Positions 1 to 8,068 are shown, counted from the first letter of the stretch. The stretch: 64,000 nucleotides of DNA from Thiofaba sp039822285 (GCF_039822285.1 NZ_JBAJEY010000002.1:372001-436000); one strand, 5' to 3'. Made by a program: numbers and translations. The notes: generated by a model not told the origin, from the sequence alone.

Positions 1-26
1 GGCTTGCCCGTGATGGGGCAGATGAT

Positions 27-1064
27 TTACCCGTCCTGCTCCTGGCGCAAGTTTCGCCGCAGCAGCTCGTCCACCGCTGCCCTGGCGGGGAGGTCTTCGT
101 ACAGTACCTTGTACACGGCGTGGGTGATGGGCATCTCCACACCCAGGCGTTCAGCCAGGCGCCAGGCCTCGCGTGCGGTGGGCTGGCCCTCGACGGCCTG
201 GTCGATGATGGCGAGCGCCTCGTCGACGCACTTGCCTTCGGCCAACAGCAGGCCGAAGCGGCGGTTGCGCGACTGGTTGTCGGTGCAGGTCAGCACCAGA
301 TCGCCGAGGCCGGCGAGACCCATGAAGGTCTCCTTACGGGCACCGGCATGCACGCCGAGGCGCATGATCTCTGCCAGCCCGCGGGTGATGAGGGCGGCGC
401 GGGTGTTGGCGCCAAAATGCAGGCCGTCGGCGATGCCGGCGGCGATGGCGAGTACGTTCTTGAGCGCGCCGCCCAGCTCCACCCCGATCACGTCATCGAC
501 CCGGTAGGCGCGGAAGCGTGGGTTGTGCAGCCAGCCGGCCAGCCGCTCGGCGAAGTCGCCATCGTGGGAGGCCACGGTGACAGCGGTCGGCAGGCCGGCG
601 GCGACCTCGGCGGCGAAAGTCGGGCCGGAGATCACCGCGGGGGGGGCAAGGTGGGGCAGTTCCTCGGAGACGATCTCGTCCAGCCGCTTGGCGCTGTCGA
701 CCTCGAGCCCCTTGGAGGCCCAGGCCAGCCGGGTGGGCTGGCGCAGATGGGGGGCCAGGTCGCGCAGGAAGGCGCGGAAACCCTGGCTCGGCACGGCGAC
801 CAGTGCGAGGTCGGCCGCGTCGAGGGCGGTCTCGATGTCGCCGGTGGCGGTCAGGGCGTCGGGAAAGAGGGCATCGGGCAGGTAGCGGCGGTTGCAGCGC
901 TCCGCCTGCATGCGCGCCATGGTCTCGGGGTGGCGCCCCCACAGACGCACGCGGTGGCCGTTGCGGGCCATCAGAATGGCGAGCGCAGTGCCCCATGCCC
1001 CGGCGCCGAATACAGCGACGGAGATGGAGCTGGCCGGGGTGTTCCCCGTCATGGCCTGGCTCAT
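27..1064 (-). CDS. gpsA: NAD(P)H-dependent glycerol-3-phosphate dehydrogenase
   Basis: Reduces dihydroxyacetone phosphate to sn-glycerol-3-phosphate in the cytosol, the entry step of phospholipid synthesis. The 345-residue protein matches the family length. The dinucleotide-binding loop GAGAWG lies at residues 20-25, and the helical C-terminal half carries the conserved GGALKNVLAI segment with the catalytic lysine. The ATG at 1064 has a GGGAG ribosome site. It is the last gene of a seven-gene minus-strand operon and follows secB, the same order as in E. coli. Only 26 bases of downstream sequence are visible, so its terminator lies outside the window. Confidence 0.97.
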   Translation of the reverse strand: MSQAMTGNTPASSISVAVFGAGAWGTALAILMARNGHRVRLWGRHPETMARMQAERCNRRYLPDALFPDALTATGDIETALDAADLALVAVPSQGFRAFLRDLAPHLRQPTRLAWASKGLEVDSAKRLDEIVSEELPHLAPPAVISGPTFAAEVAAGLPTAVTVASHDGDFAERLAGWLHNPRFRAYRVDDVIGVELGGALKNVLAIAAGIADGLHFGANTRAALITRGLAEIMRLGVHAGARKETFMGLAGLGDLVLTCTDNQSRNRRFGLLLAEGKCVDEALAIIDQAVEGQPTAREAWRLAERLGVEMPITHAVYKVLYEDLPARAAVDELLRRNLRQEQDG

Positions 1065-1094
1065 GGCGCAGCTCCCGTGGCGCGCAGGCGCGCG

Positions 1095-1574
1095 TCAGTG
1101 GGTGAGGGGCTGGGCCGCTTGGGCCTCGCGCTGCTGCAGGTGCTGGAGGTAGAGCGCGTCGAAGTTGATCGGCTGCAGCAGCAGGGGCGGGAAGCCGCCT
1201 TTGGACACCAGGTCGGCCACGGTCTCGCGCACGAAGGGGAACAGCTGAGTCGGGCAGACGCTGCCGAGGATATGGCCGAATTCCGCGCCGTCGAAGCCTT
1301 GGATGGTGAAGATGCCCGCCTGCGCGACCTCGGCGAGGAAGGCCGTCTCGTCCTTGCCCTCGATCGTCTGCGTCGCCGTGGCGGTGATGGTCAGGGTGAC
1401 CTCGTACACGTCATCCGCGAGCTTCTGGGTGGCGTTGCCGACCTGCACGTTGATGTTCGGCTGCCAGTCGGCGAGCTGGAAGATGCTCGGTGCGCGGGGG
1501 GACTCGAAGGAGACGTCCTTGAGGTAGATGCGTTGCAGGAAGAAAGCGCGCTGGGGTTGCTGGGCGTCGGTCAT
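1095..1574 (-). CDS. secB: Protein-export chaperone SecB
   Basis: Cytosolic tetrameric chaperone that keeps preproteins unfolded and hands them to SecA. The 159-residue length, the opening motif QRIYLKDVSFESP and the acidic central strand region are typical of SecB. The C-terminal tail after residue 145 is polar, as in other members. It lies 30 bases upstream of gpsA and 21 bases downstream of trxC on the same strand. Co-transcription with gpsA is classical. The unusual point is that a thioredoxin gene sits between grxC and secB. Confidence 0.97.
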   Translation of the reverse strand: MTDAQQPQRAFFLQRIYLKDVSFESPRAPSIFQLADWQPNINVQVGNATQKLADDVYEVTLTITATATQTIEGKDETAFLAEVAQAGIFTIQGFDGAEFGHILGSVCPTQLFPFVRETVADLVSKGGFPPLLLQPINFDALYLQHLQQREAQAAQPLTH

Positions 1575-1595
1575 CGGGCTGTCCTTGGAAGGCGT

Positions 1596-2036
1596 TCAAA
1601 GAGGGATATGCTGGCGCAGCCACTGTACCAACTGGGGCAGGGGCATGGCGCCGCTCTGGTGGGCGATCTCGCGGCCGCCCCGGAACAGGGCCAGGGTGGG
1701 GATGCTGCGGATGCCGAATTGCTGACCGATCATCGGTTCGCTTTCGGTGTCGACCTTGGCGATGCGCAGGCGCGGCTCGAGCGTGCGCGCCGCCTCGTCC
1801 AGCACCGGGGCCATCATGCGGCAGGGGCCGCACCACGGTGCCCAGAAGTCGACCAGCACGGGCAGGTCGTTGCGGCCGACGAAGCGCTCGAAGGTGGCCG
1901 AGGTCAGCTCGACCGGGTGGCCGGTGAACAGGGGCTTGTGGCAGCGGCCGCAGCTTCCGCCTTCGCCCAGGCGGCCGGCGGGCACGCGGTTGACGCCGCC
2001 GCAGTGCGGGCAGACGACATGCAGGTTGTCACTCAT
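1596..2036 (-). CDS. trxC: Thioredoxin 2 (zinc-binding N-terminus)
   Basis: Cytosolic disulfide reductase of the TrxC type. The 146-residue protein opens with two CxxC pairs (CPHC at 9-12 and CGRC near 29-32) that form the family's zinc site. The thioredoxin fold follows, with active site WCGPC near residue 70. Length and domain order match E. coli thioredoxin 2. Its start overlaps the end of grxC by 8 bases, indicating translational coupling. trxC is often controlled by OxyR elsewhere; an oxyR gene lies at 38 kb, but I saw no clear OxyR site here. Confidence 0.95.
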   Translation of the reverse strand: MSDNLHVVCPHCGGVNRVPAGRLGEGGSCGRCHKPLFTGHPVELTSATFERFVGRNDLPVLVDFWAPWCGPCRMMAPVLDEAARTLEPRLRIAKVDTESEPMIGQQFGIRSIPTLALFRGGREIAHQSGAMPLPQLVQWLRQHIPL

Positions 2037-2331
2037 GCGGGATCTCCTTCATGGGCGTGTCCGGCCAACGGGCGGGGAACAACAGGTCATCGAGCACGCC
2101 CTCGCTGTCGAGCGCGAGCAGGTCGGTGTAGCCGCCAACCGGGCGGCCATCGATGAAGACCTGAGGGACGGTGGAACGGCCGGAGCGTTCCTCCATCTCC
2201 TGCCACAGGTCGGCATCGCCATCCACGACGATGGGCTCGAACTTTACCCCCTTGGTGTTAAGGAGGCGTTGCGCCATCGTGCAGTAGAAGCAGGCGCGGC
2301 TGAGGTAGACGGTGACGTCCGCCTGGGCCAT
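2029..2331 (-). CDS. grxC: Glutaredoxin 3-type
   Basis: Glutathione-dependent disulfide reductase of 100 residues. The redox motif is CFYC at residues 14-17, an aromatic variant of the usual CPYC. TVPQVF with the cis-proline and the GGYTDL glutathione-binding loop follow. The ATG at 2331 was chosen over longer in-frame options because it gives standard glutaredoxin length, and upstream codons belong to another gene. The C-terminus runs about 20 residues beyond the minimal fold. It sits between a rhodanese gene and trxC, which supports a thiol-redox role. Confidence 0.93.
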   Translation of the reverse strand: MAQADVTVYLSRACFYCTMAQRLLNTKGVKFEPIVVDGDADLWQEMEERSGRSTVPQVFIDGRPVGGYTDLLALDSEGVLDDLLFPARWPDTPMKEIPHE

Positions 2332-2336
2332 GGGGC

Positions 2337-2759
2337 TTACTTCTTTTTGACCGGCAGGCCGTCGTGCGTCCAGGCCATGATGCCGCCTGCCAGATTGTAG
2401 AGCTTGGTGAAGCCCTGCTTGGCGAGGAGGTTGCAGGCCATGCCGGAGCGGTTGCCGGTGCGGCAGTAGACGATCACCGGCTTGTCTTTCCAGGACTCGA
2501 TCTGGTCGATCTTGCTGCCCAGCTGGCCGAGCGGGATGTGCTTCGCATCGCGCAGGTGGCCTTCGCGGTATTCGTTGATCTCGCGCACGTCGAGCAGTAG
2601 CGGCTCCTCGTGGCTCATCATGCGCGAGGCCTCGGCCGGGCCGATTTCGGCATACTTGCGGGTGAGGCGCGAGATCTCGGAGGCGATCAGCATGAACAGG
2701 ATGCCGACCGCGGCCGCGGCCAGCATCCAGTGGCGCTGGAGAAAGTCGAGAAAATCCAT
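2337..2759 (-). CDS. yibN: Membrane-anchored rhodanese (YibN family)
   Basis: Single-domain sulfurtransferase tethered to the inner membrane. Residues 9-27 form one hydrophobic segment. The rhodanese domain follows, with the active-site loop CRTGNRS near residue 99, whose cysteine carries the persulfide. Length (140 residues) and position ahead of grxC-secB-gpsA match E. coli yibN. It starts 6 bases after the DUF2892 gene ends. In E. coli YgaP the DUF2892 membrane part and a rhodanese are one protein; here equivalent parts are adjacent separate genes. Confidence 0.93.
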   Translation of the reverse strand: MDFLDFLQRHWMLAAAAVGILFMLIASEISRLTRKYAEIGPAEASRMMSHEEPLLLDVREINEYREGHLRDAKHIPLGQLGSKIDQIESWKDKPVIVYCRTGNRSGMACNLLAKQGFTKLYNLAGGIMAWTHDGLPVKKK

Positions 2760-2765
2760 GCGTGC

Positions 2766-2978
2766 TTACTGGGGACGGCGCACGCCCATCTTCTCGCAGA
2801 TGGTATCCAGCGGGCAGAAGCGGGTGAAGCCGCTCTGGAACAGGTTCAGGCCGACGAAGGCGGTCAGCCACAGCCAGCTCATCTTGCTCATGTCGACCTG
2901 GCCGGTGAAGTGGGCGAGGGCCAAGGTCAGCAGGATCATGAAGCCGGCGACGATGCGTACAATGCGGTCGGTGGTCAT
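2766..2978 (-). CDS. DUF2892 inner-membrane protein
   Basis: A 70-residue protein with two predicted membrane helices (about residues 8-24 and 33-50) and the family signature GLNLFQSGFTRFCPL. The family corresponds to the membrane part of YgaP and is common in sulfide-detoxification operons next to BigR/SqrR regulators and persulfide-handling enzymes. It is the first gene after the ArsR-type regulator, with a 23-base gap. The exact biochemical role is not established; persulfide or thiocyanate handling with the adjacent rhodanese is inferred. Confidence 0.9.
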   Translation of the reverse strand: MTTDRIVRIVAGFMILLTLALAHFTGQVDMSKMSWLWLTAFVGLNLFQSGFTRFCPLDTICEKMGVRRPQ

Positions 2979-3001
2979 CTTCTGGACTCGTTGAAAGAGG
3001 T

Positions 3002-3334
3002 TCAGGAGGAATGGGGACAGAACACTTCCTGCATCATGCCGATCAGGCGCAGGGTGCGCGCGTCACTGACGCGGTAGTATACCCGGTTGGCGTCCTTGCG
3101 CGAGGCGAGGATGCCCTTGTCGCGCAGGATGGCAAGATGCTGGGAGATGTTGCTCTGCGTGGTGCCGACGGCATCGACGATGTCCTGCACGCTGACCTCG
3201 CGGTCACCCAGCACGCACAGTATCTTGAGCCGCAGGGGGTGAGACATGGCCTTGAGGGAGCGCGAGGCGCGGTCGATGTCTTCCATGCGGGTCATCAGGC
3301 GCGGGGCGCAGATATCGGTATCGTCATGCACCAT
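3002..3334 (-). CDS. ArsR-family regulator, BigR/SqrR-like
   Basis: Winged-helix repressor of 110 residues. The recognition helix lies in TTQSNISQHLAILRDKG (58-74). It has no CxC metal site of the arsenic/cadmium type. It has one cysteine at position 40 (KILCVLGD) and one at 106 (EVFCPH), the two positions used as a persulfide switch in BigR and SqrR. The ATG at 3334 has an AGGAA ribosome site. It heads the operon with DUF2892, rhodanese, glutaredoxin and thioredoxin genes, as expected for a sulfur-stress sensor. Assignment as a sulfide/persulfide sensor is inferred from the cysteine pair and context. Confidence 0.88.
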   Translation of the reverse strand: MVHDDTDICAPRLMTRMEDIDRASRSLKAMSHPLRLKILCVLGDREVSVQDIVDAVGTTQSNISQHLAILRDKGILASRKDANRVYYRVSDARTLRLIGMMQEVFCPHSS

Positions 3335-3364
3335 GGTTATGTTCCTGGCGTGGCCACAGGTTAA

Positions 3365-3380
3365 ATCAGAATATTGTGAT
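3365..3380. promoter_or_regulatory. Candidate operator of the BigR-like regulator
   Basis: The 16-mer ATCAGAATATTGTGAT is an inverted repeat in which only the fifth and twelfth bases fail to pair. It is AT-rich in a GC-rich setting. It lies 31 bases upstream of the regulator start on the minus strand and 2 bases before the envC start on the plus strand. The position fits autoregulation. Identification is by symmetry and location only. Confidence 0.55.
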
Positions 3381-3382
3381 AA

Positions 3383-4618
3383 ATGGTAAACCTTTTCCCG
3401 CGAACTGCCCATGTGCTCGTCGTGCTCGTCCTTGTGGGGGGCTTCGCGGCTTCGGCCGAGGCGGATGATGCCGCGCAGAAGGCCAAGGAACTCAAGGAGT
3501 TGCAGAAGGCCCTCGAGTCCGCACGGTCCGAACTGAACAGCCTGAGCGCGCTGCGCAACAACGAGGAGCGGGCCCTGCGCAACCTTGAGAACCAGCAGGC
3601 CGGCGCGGCCCGGGCCCTGCACGAGGCGCGCGAGGCGCTGCTTGCGCAGCAGGCCGACCTCGAGGCATTGCGCGCCCGCCAGGCGGCGCTGGAAGGCTCG
3701 ATCGCACGCGGCCGGGAGGGGCTGGCCGCGAGCGTGCGCGCACTGTATGCCCTGGGGCCGGACTCGACCCTGCAGGGGATGCTGAGCCCCGGGGGGCGTG
3801 CCGACAAGATGCGGATGGAGGGGTATCTCGCGGTGTTGCGCGACCGCCATGCCCGAACTTTGTCTGGCCTGCGCGCGGATCTGGACGAGAGTGCGCGCGT
3901 CGTGGCTGAACTCGAGAGCGGGTTGGCCCATCTAATCGCGCTGGAGCGTTCGGCGCGCGAGGAGCAGCAGCGTCTTGACGAGCTTCGGCAGAAGCAGTCT
4001 CAGGCCATCGAAACCCTGGAGGCCCGCATGAAGGCGGGCGAGGCAAGGGTTGAGCAGATCAGGAGCGATCAGCGCGATCTCGCGCGGCTGGTACGAAAGC
4101 TGGAAGAGGCGGCAAAGCAGCCACCTCCCCCCCCTCCGCCCAGCGCTCAGCCGCCTTCGATGCGCAGGCAGGCCACGGACAACGTGGAGGCGGCGGCACC
4201 CAGGGGCGAGCAAGCTCCGGTCCCGGTGGGCGTGGCGGGAGGCATTCCGGTGGCTGGGCGCCTGGCGCGCAAGTATGGCGACCCGACCGGGCTGGGGGAG
4301 TTGCGTTCCGACGGTCATTTTTACGCCGCGGCGGAGGGGACGCCGGTGCGTGCGGTCGCCGATGGCCGGGTCGTGTTTGCCGACTGGATGCGTGGCTATG
4401 GCCAATTGGTCATCCTGCAGCATGCGGGGGGGTACCTGAGCCTCTACGCGCACAACGAGGCGATCTACAAACCGGTGGGCGCGAGCGTGCGGCGAGGCGA
4501 GGTGATCGGTGCGGCGGGCCGCAGCGGTGGAGCACGCCAGACGGGGCTGTATTTCGAGGTCCGGCATGGCGGTCAGCCGATCAACCCCGCCCGCTGGGCC
4601 GCCATGAAGGGCGGGTAG
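3383..4618 (+). CDS. envC: EnvC-like murein hydrolase activator
   Basis: Periplasmic cell-division factor that activates amidases at the septum. A signal peptide (residues 1-26) precedes a long coiled coil (about 28-255), a proline-rich linker and a C-terminal LytM/M23 domain (about 295-408). The domain is degenerate: the usual HxxxD ligand motif is replaced around SDGHF (residues 309-313), and the final HxH is replaced by GLY. Like EnvC, it should therefore not cut peptidoglycan itself. No clear ribosome site precedes the ATG. The next gene is ctpA, a common pairing. Confidence 0.92.
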   Translation: MVNLFPRTAHVLVVLVLVGGFAASAEADDAAQKAKELKELQKALESARSELNSLSALRNNEERALRNLENQQAGAARALHEAREALLAQQADLEALRARQAALEGSIARGREGLAASVRALYALGPDSTLQGMLSPGGRADKMRMEGYLAVLRDRHARTLSGLRADLDESARVVAELESGLAHLIALERSAREEQQRLDELRQKQSQAIETLEARMKAGEARVEQIRSDQRDLARLVRKLEEAAKQPPPPPPPSAQPPSMRRQATDNVEAAAPRGEQAPVPVGVAGGIPVAGRLARKYGDPTGLGELRSDGHFYAAAEGTPVRAVADGRVVFADWMRGYGQLVILQHAGGYLSLYAHNEAIYKPVGASVRRGEVIGAAGRSGGARQTGLYFEVRHGGQPINPARWAAMKGG

Positions 4619-4706
4619 GGTCGGGACAGGTTTAGCCGCCGCTGATAGACTCTCGGCAACAGGTTTTTCGCGCGGGCATGGCCCGCGCCCATGAGGAGTG
4701 AATTCC

Positions 4707-6032
4707 ATGCAACAGCGTATGCGTGCCGCGGCCCTGGTGGTGACCGGTGTCGCCCTCGGCTTCGGGTTGACCTTCGGCGCAGGCGTGCTGGCGGAGCGCG
4801 AGGCCCCGGCCGCCGCGGTCGAGTCCCTGCCGATCAACGAGCTGCGTACCTTCACGGATGTCTACGCGCGCATCAAGGCGGACTATGTCGAGTCGGTGGA
4901 CGACAAGACCCTGCTGACCCATGCCATCCGCGGCATGCTCGCCGGCCTGGATCCCCACTCCACCTACCTCGACCCCGAGGAATTCAAGGAGCTGCAGGCG
5001 GGGACCAGCGGCACCTTCGGCGGTCTCGGGATCGAGGTTGGCATGGAGGATGGCTTCGTCAAGGTCATCGCGCCCATCGACGACACCCCGGCCCAGCGTG
5101 CCGGCCTGCAGGCGGGCGATTTGATCATCCGCCTGGACGACAAGCCGGTGCAGGGGATGAGCCTGAACGATGCGGTCAAGCTGATGCGCGGCGAGCCGGG
5201 CACCAAGATCAAGCTGACGGTGGTGCGCAAGGGCCTGGAAAAGCCGCTGGAGCTCACCCTCGAGCGCGCCGTGATCCGGGTCAAGAGCGTCAAGAGCCGC
5301 ATGCTTGAGCCAGGCTACGCTTATGTGCGCATCACCCAGTTCCAGTCGCAGACCGGTGAGCAGCTGCGTCAGGTGCTCGAGGATCTGCAGAAGCAGGCGG
5401 GTGGCAAGCTCAAGGGGCTGGTGCTGGACCTGCGCAACAACCCGGGCGGCGTGCTGCAGGCCTCGGTGAGCGTGGCCGATGCCTTCCTGGATGACGGCCT
5501 GGTGGTGTACACCGATGGTCGGGTGAAGGACGCCAAGCTGCGCTACAGCGCGCATCCGGGCGACCTGCTCAATGGCGCGCCAATGGTGGTACTGGTCAAC
5601 GGCGGTTCGGCCTCGGCCTCCGAGATCGTTGCCGGGGCCCTGCAGGACCACAAGCGCGCGATCATCATGGGCAGCAAGACCTTCGGCAAAGGCTCGGTGC
5701 AGAGCATCCAGGAGCTGGCCAACGGTGGCGCGGTGAAGCTCACCACCTCCCGTTATTACACCCCGTCCGGCCGCTCGATCCAGGCCGAGGGCATCGTCCC
5801 GGATATCCTCCTGCCGCAGATCACGGTCGACAAGGTCGAGATGGATGATCATCGCCTCAAGGAGGCCGATCTTTCCCGCCATCTCGACAACGGCAACCGG
5901 CCGGGCAACGGCGCGGCGAAGCCCGCCGACGTGGTCAACGGCGAGGACGGCAAGCCGCTGGCGCAGAGCGACTTCGCCCTGTTTGAGGCCCTGAACATGC
6001 TCAAGGGCATGGTCATTCTCGGCACCCGCTAA
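4707..6032 (+). CDS. ctpA: C-terminal processing protease (S41)
   Basis: Periplasmic serine protease that trims C-termini of envelope proteins. The start is taken at ATG 4707 because AGGAG lies 8 bases upstream; an in-frame GTG at 4698 is less likely. The N-terminal signal/anchor runs to about residue 30. A PDZ domain follows (about 85-165), then the S41 core with catalytic serine in NGGSASASEI and lysine in TFGKGSVQ. The 441-residue length is normal. It is 88 bases after envC and 10 bases before a DJ-1 gene. Confidence 0.95.
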   Translation: MQQRMRAAALVVTGVALGFGLTFGAGVLAEREAPAAAVESLPINELRTFTDVYARIKADYVESVDDKTLLTHAIRGMLAGLDPHSTYLDPEEFKELQAGTSGTFGGLGIEVGMEDGFVKVIAPIDDTPAQRAGLQAGDLIIRLDDKPVQGMSLNDAVKLMRGEPGTKIKLTVVRKGLEKPLELTLERAVIRVKSVKSRMLEPGYAYVRITQFQSQTGEQLRQVLEDLQKQAGGKLKGLVLDLRNNPGGVLQASVSVADAFLDDGLVVYTDGRVKDAKLRYSAHPGDLLNGAPMVVLVNGGSASASEIVAGALQDHKRAIIMGSKTFGKGSVQSIQELANGGAVKLTTSRYYTPSGRSIQAEGIVPDILLPQITVDKVEMDDHRLKEADLSRHLDNGNRPGNGAAKPADVVNGEDGKPLAQSDFALFEALNMLKGMVILGTR

Positions 6033-6042
6033 GGAGGTCGCC

Positions 6043-6591
6043 ATGCCACGCGTCCTGGTACCCCTCGCCCCCGGCTTCGAGGAGCTGGAGGCCATCTCCA
6101 TCACCAACATCCTGCGCCGCGCCGGGATCGAGGTGCTGACCGCCGGGCTGCAGCCGGGGCCGGTACGGGCGGCGCGTGGCACGGTCCTCGTGCCGGATAC
6201 GAGCCTCGACCAGGTGCTGCATGAGGACTTCGACCTGGTGGTGCTGCCCGGCGGCCTGCCGGGGGCGGACAACCTGCGCGACGACCCGCGGGTGCTGCAC
6301 ATCCTGCAGCGCACCCATGCCGAGGGGCGGCTGGTCGGGGCGATCTGTGCCGCGCCCAAGGTGCTGGCCCATGTCGGCCTGCTGCATGGGCGTCGGGCGA
6401 CCCATTATCCCGGCGCCCTGAACGCCGAGGAGCTGGCCGGCATGACGGACAGCTCCGCCGCGATCGAGCTGGATGACCGCATCATCACCTCGCGTGGTCC
6501 CGGAACGGCCATGGACTTCGCCCTGGCGTTGGTCGAGCAGCTCATGGGGCGCGCCAAGCGCGACGAGGTGGAGGCCGGACTGGTTCGCTGA
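6043..6591 (+). CDS. DJ-1/PfpI (YajL-type) family protein
   Basis: Cytosolic protein of 182 residues in the DJ-1 superfamily, often described as a chaperone or glyoxalase/deglycase. The nucleophile-elbow cysteine is in AICAAPKVL near residue 106, and the conserved acidic residue is in PGFEELEAI. The ATG follows an AAGGAGGT ribosome site 10 bases after ctpA, suggesting co-transcription. A perfect 13-bp terminator hairpin follows at 6612. The substrate cannot be stated from sequence. Confidence 0.93.
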   Translation: MPRVLVPLAPGFEELEAISITNILRRAGIEVLTAGLQPGPVRAARGTVLVPDTSLDQVLHEDFDLVVLPGGLPGADNLRDDPRVLHILQRTHAEGRLVGAICAAPKVLAHVGLLHGRRATHYPGALNAEELAGMTDSSAAIELDDRIITSRGPGTAMDFALALVEQLMGRAKRDEVEAGLVR

Positions 6592-6611
6592 CCCCGGCCT
6601 GCGTCTGAAAC

Positions 6612-6646
6612 ACAACGCCCCGCACGATGCGGGGCGTTGTCGTTTT
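6612..6646. terminator. Intrinsic terminator between convergent genes
   Basis: A perfect 13-bp stem (6612-6624 with 6628-6640, loop CGA) is followed on the plus strand by CGTTTT. It ends the envC-ctpA-DJ-1 transcript. On the minus strand the hairpin is followed by TGTTTC, so it may also stop the amtB transcript. Confidence 0.85.
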
Positions 6647-6657
6647 CGGCAGGGCGG

Positions 6658-7848
6658 TCAGCGGTTGGTCGGGGGGGTGGCGCTGATCTTGTGGATGGCA
6701 AGATCTGCCCCCTCGTATTCCTGTTCCTGGTCCAGCCGCAGGCCGACCATCTTCTTCAGCGTGCCATAGACCGCAAGGCCGCCGAGCAGGGCGAGGGCGA
6801 TGCCGAGCAAGGTCCCGATGAGCTGGCTCATCAGGCTGACGCCGCCTGTGCCGCCCAGCGCCTCCAGGCCGAAGATGCCGGCGGCGATGCCGCCCCAGGC
6901 CCCGCACAGGCCATGCAGTGGCCATACGCCGAGCACGTCGTCGATCTTCCAGCGGTTCTGGGTGATGGTGAACAGGGCCACGAACAGGCCGCCTGCGATG
7001 GCGCCGGTCATCAGTGCGCCGAGGGGGTGCATCAGGTCGGAGCCCGCGCAGACGGCCACCAGGCCCGCGAGCGGACCGTTGTGGACGAAGCCGGGGTCGT
7101 TCTTGCCCGCGACCAAGGCCGCGAGGATGCCACCCACCATGGCCATCAGCGAGTTGAGCGCGACCAGGCCGGAGACGGCCTCCACGGTCTGCGCGGACAT
7201 CACGTTGAAGCCGAACCACCCCACGGTCAGGGTCCAGGCCCCGAGCGCAAGGAAGGGGATGCTCGACGGCGGATGGGCAGTCATGCCGCCCTTCTTACCA
7301 TAGCGTCCCATGCGCGGACCGAGCAGCAACACGGCGGCGAGCGCCACCCAGCCACCGAAGGCATGCACCACCACCGAGCCTGCGAAGTCATGGAACTTGG
7401 CGCCGAAGCTCGCCGCAAGCCACTCCTGCACACCGTACGCGCCATTCCACATCATGCCTTCGAACAGCGGATAGAACAGGGCGACGAGGATGAAGGTCGC
7501 CCCAAGCTGAGGGTAGAAGCGTGCGCGCTCGGCAATGCCGCCGGAAACAATGGCGGGGATGGCGGCGGCGAAGGTCAAGAGGAAGAAGAACTTGACCAGG
7601 CCATAGCCGTGCTCGGCGGACAGCGCCTGCGCGCTCTGCCAGAAGTCCACGCCGTAGGCCAGCGGGTAGCCGATGAAGAAATAGGCGAGGGTCGCCACGG
7701 CGAAATCGCCCATGATCTTCATCAGTGCGTTGACCTGGTTTTTCTCCCGCACGGTGCCGACCTCGAGGAAGGCGAAGCCTGCGTGCATGGCCAGCACCAT
7801 CGCGGCGCCGATCAGCAGGAAAAAGACGTCCATACCGGTGGGTGTCAT
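6658..7848 (-). CDS. amtB: Ammonium transporter, paralogue 1
   Basis: Inner-membrane ammonium channel of 396 residues with about eleven helices. The family signatures AMHAGFAFLEVG near the N-terminus and conserved pore histidines in VVHAFGGW and PLHGLCGAWGG are present. ATG 7848 is preferred because GAGG lies 8 bases upstream. No signal peptide is predicted, unlike paralogue 2. It is separated from the glnK operon by a terminator and has its own -24/-12 promoter at 7887-7903. Only about a third of residues look shared with paralogue 2. Confidence 0.94.
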   Translation of the reverse strand: MTPTGMDVFFLLIGAAMVLAMHAGFAFLEVGTVREKNQVNALMKIMGDFAVATLAYFFIGYPLAYGVDFWQSAQALSAEHGYGLVKFFFLLTFAAAIPAIVSGGIAERARFYPQLGATFILVALFYPLFEGMMWNGAYGVQEWLAASFGAKFHDFAGSVVVHAFGGWVALAAVLLLGPRMGRYGKKGGMTAHPPSSIPFLALGAWTLTVGWFGFNVMSAQTVEAVSGLVALNSLMAMVGGILAALVAGKNDPGFVHNGPLAGLVAVCAGSDLMHPLGALMTGAIAGGLFVALFTITQNRWKIDDVLGVWPLHGLCGAWGGIAAGIFGLEALGGTGGVSLMSQLIGTLLGIALALLGGLAVYGTLKKMVGLRLDQEQEYEGADLAIHKISATPPTNR

Positions 7849-7886
7849 GGGCAACCTCATGAACAAAAACAACGAGGGGGCTGCTT

Positions 7887-7903
7887 AAGCAATAAGCGCG
7901 CCA
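7887..7903 (-). promoter_or_regulatory. Sigma-54 promoter of amtB paralogue 1
   Basis: On the minus strand TGGCGCGCTTATTGC has GG and GC exactly ten bases apart, as required for RpoN. It matches the consensus TGGCACG-N4-TTGC at all but one position. It lies 39 bases upstream of the amtB start. I found no clear NtrC site nearby. Confidence 0.75.
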
Positions 7904-7918
7904 CCCAAAGGAGGATCG

Positions 7919-7942
7919 GAAAAAGCCTTCCCGGGCTTTTTC
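7919..7942. repeat. Perfect 9-bp inverted repeat
   Basis: GAAAAAGCC (7919-7927) pairs with GGCTTTTTC (7934-7942) around a 6-base loop. It lies between the terminator of amtB paralogue 2 and the sigma-54 promoter of paralogue 1. It could act as a second terminator that insulates the two units. Confidence 0.6.
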
Positions 7943-8001
7943 AGATCGGCATGTTGCGAAATGAATTCGCGAAGGGGACGCCTTGAGAATATAGCGCGCA
8001 C

Positions 8002-8029
8002 AAAAAAGGCGCCCACAAATGGGGCGCCT
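8002..8029 (-). terminator. Terminator of the porin-glnK-amtB operon
   Basis: Read on the minus strand, AGGCGCCC pairs with GGGCGCCT around a 7-base loop and is followed by six T residues. It lies 40 bases after the stop of amtB paralogue 2. This is a canonical intrinsic terminator. Confidence 0.9.
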
Positions 8030-8068
8030 GCATCATTGCGGGGCTTTCGAGCCCGTGGGGTAGGGAGG

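Noticed and set aside
120..2156. Long plus-strand open frame opposite gpsA, secB and trxC (similar long frames oppose amtB at 6637-7986, the carboxylase at 23707-25908, mnmG at 34648-36738 and GH94 at 45937-48093)
   Set aside because: These are antisense frames kept open by high GC in the third codon position of the real genes. Their translations have no domain signatures and skewed composition, and the genes on the other strand are certain.
3002..3931. Longer start for the ArsR-type regulator (over 300 residues)
   Set aside because: The upstream part of that frame lies antisense to envC. ATG 3334 has a ribosome site and gives the normal BigR/ArsR length.
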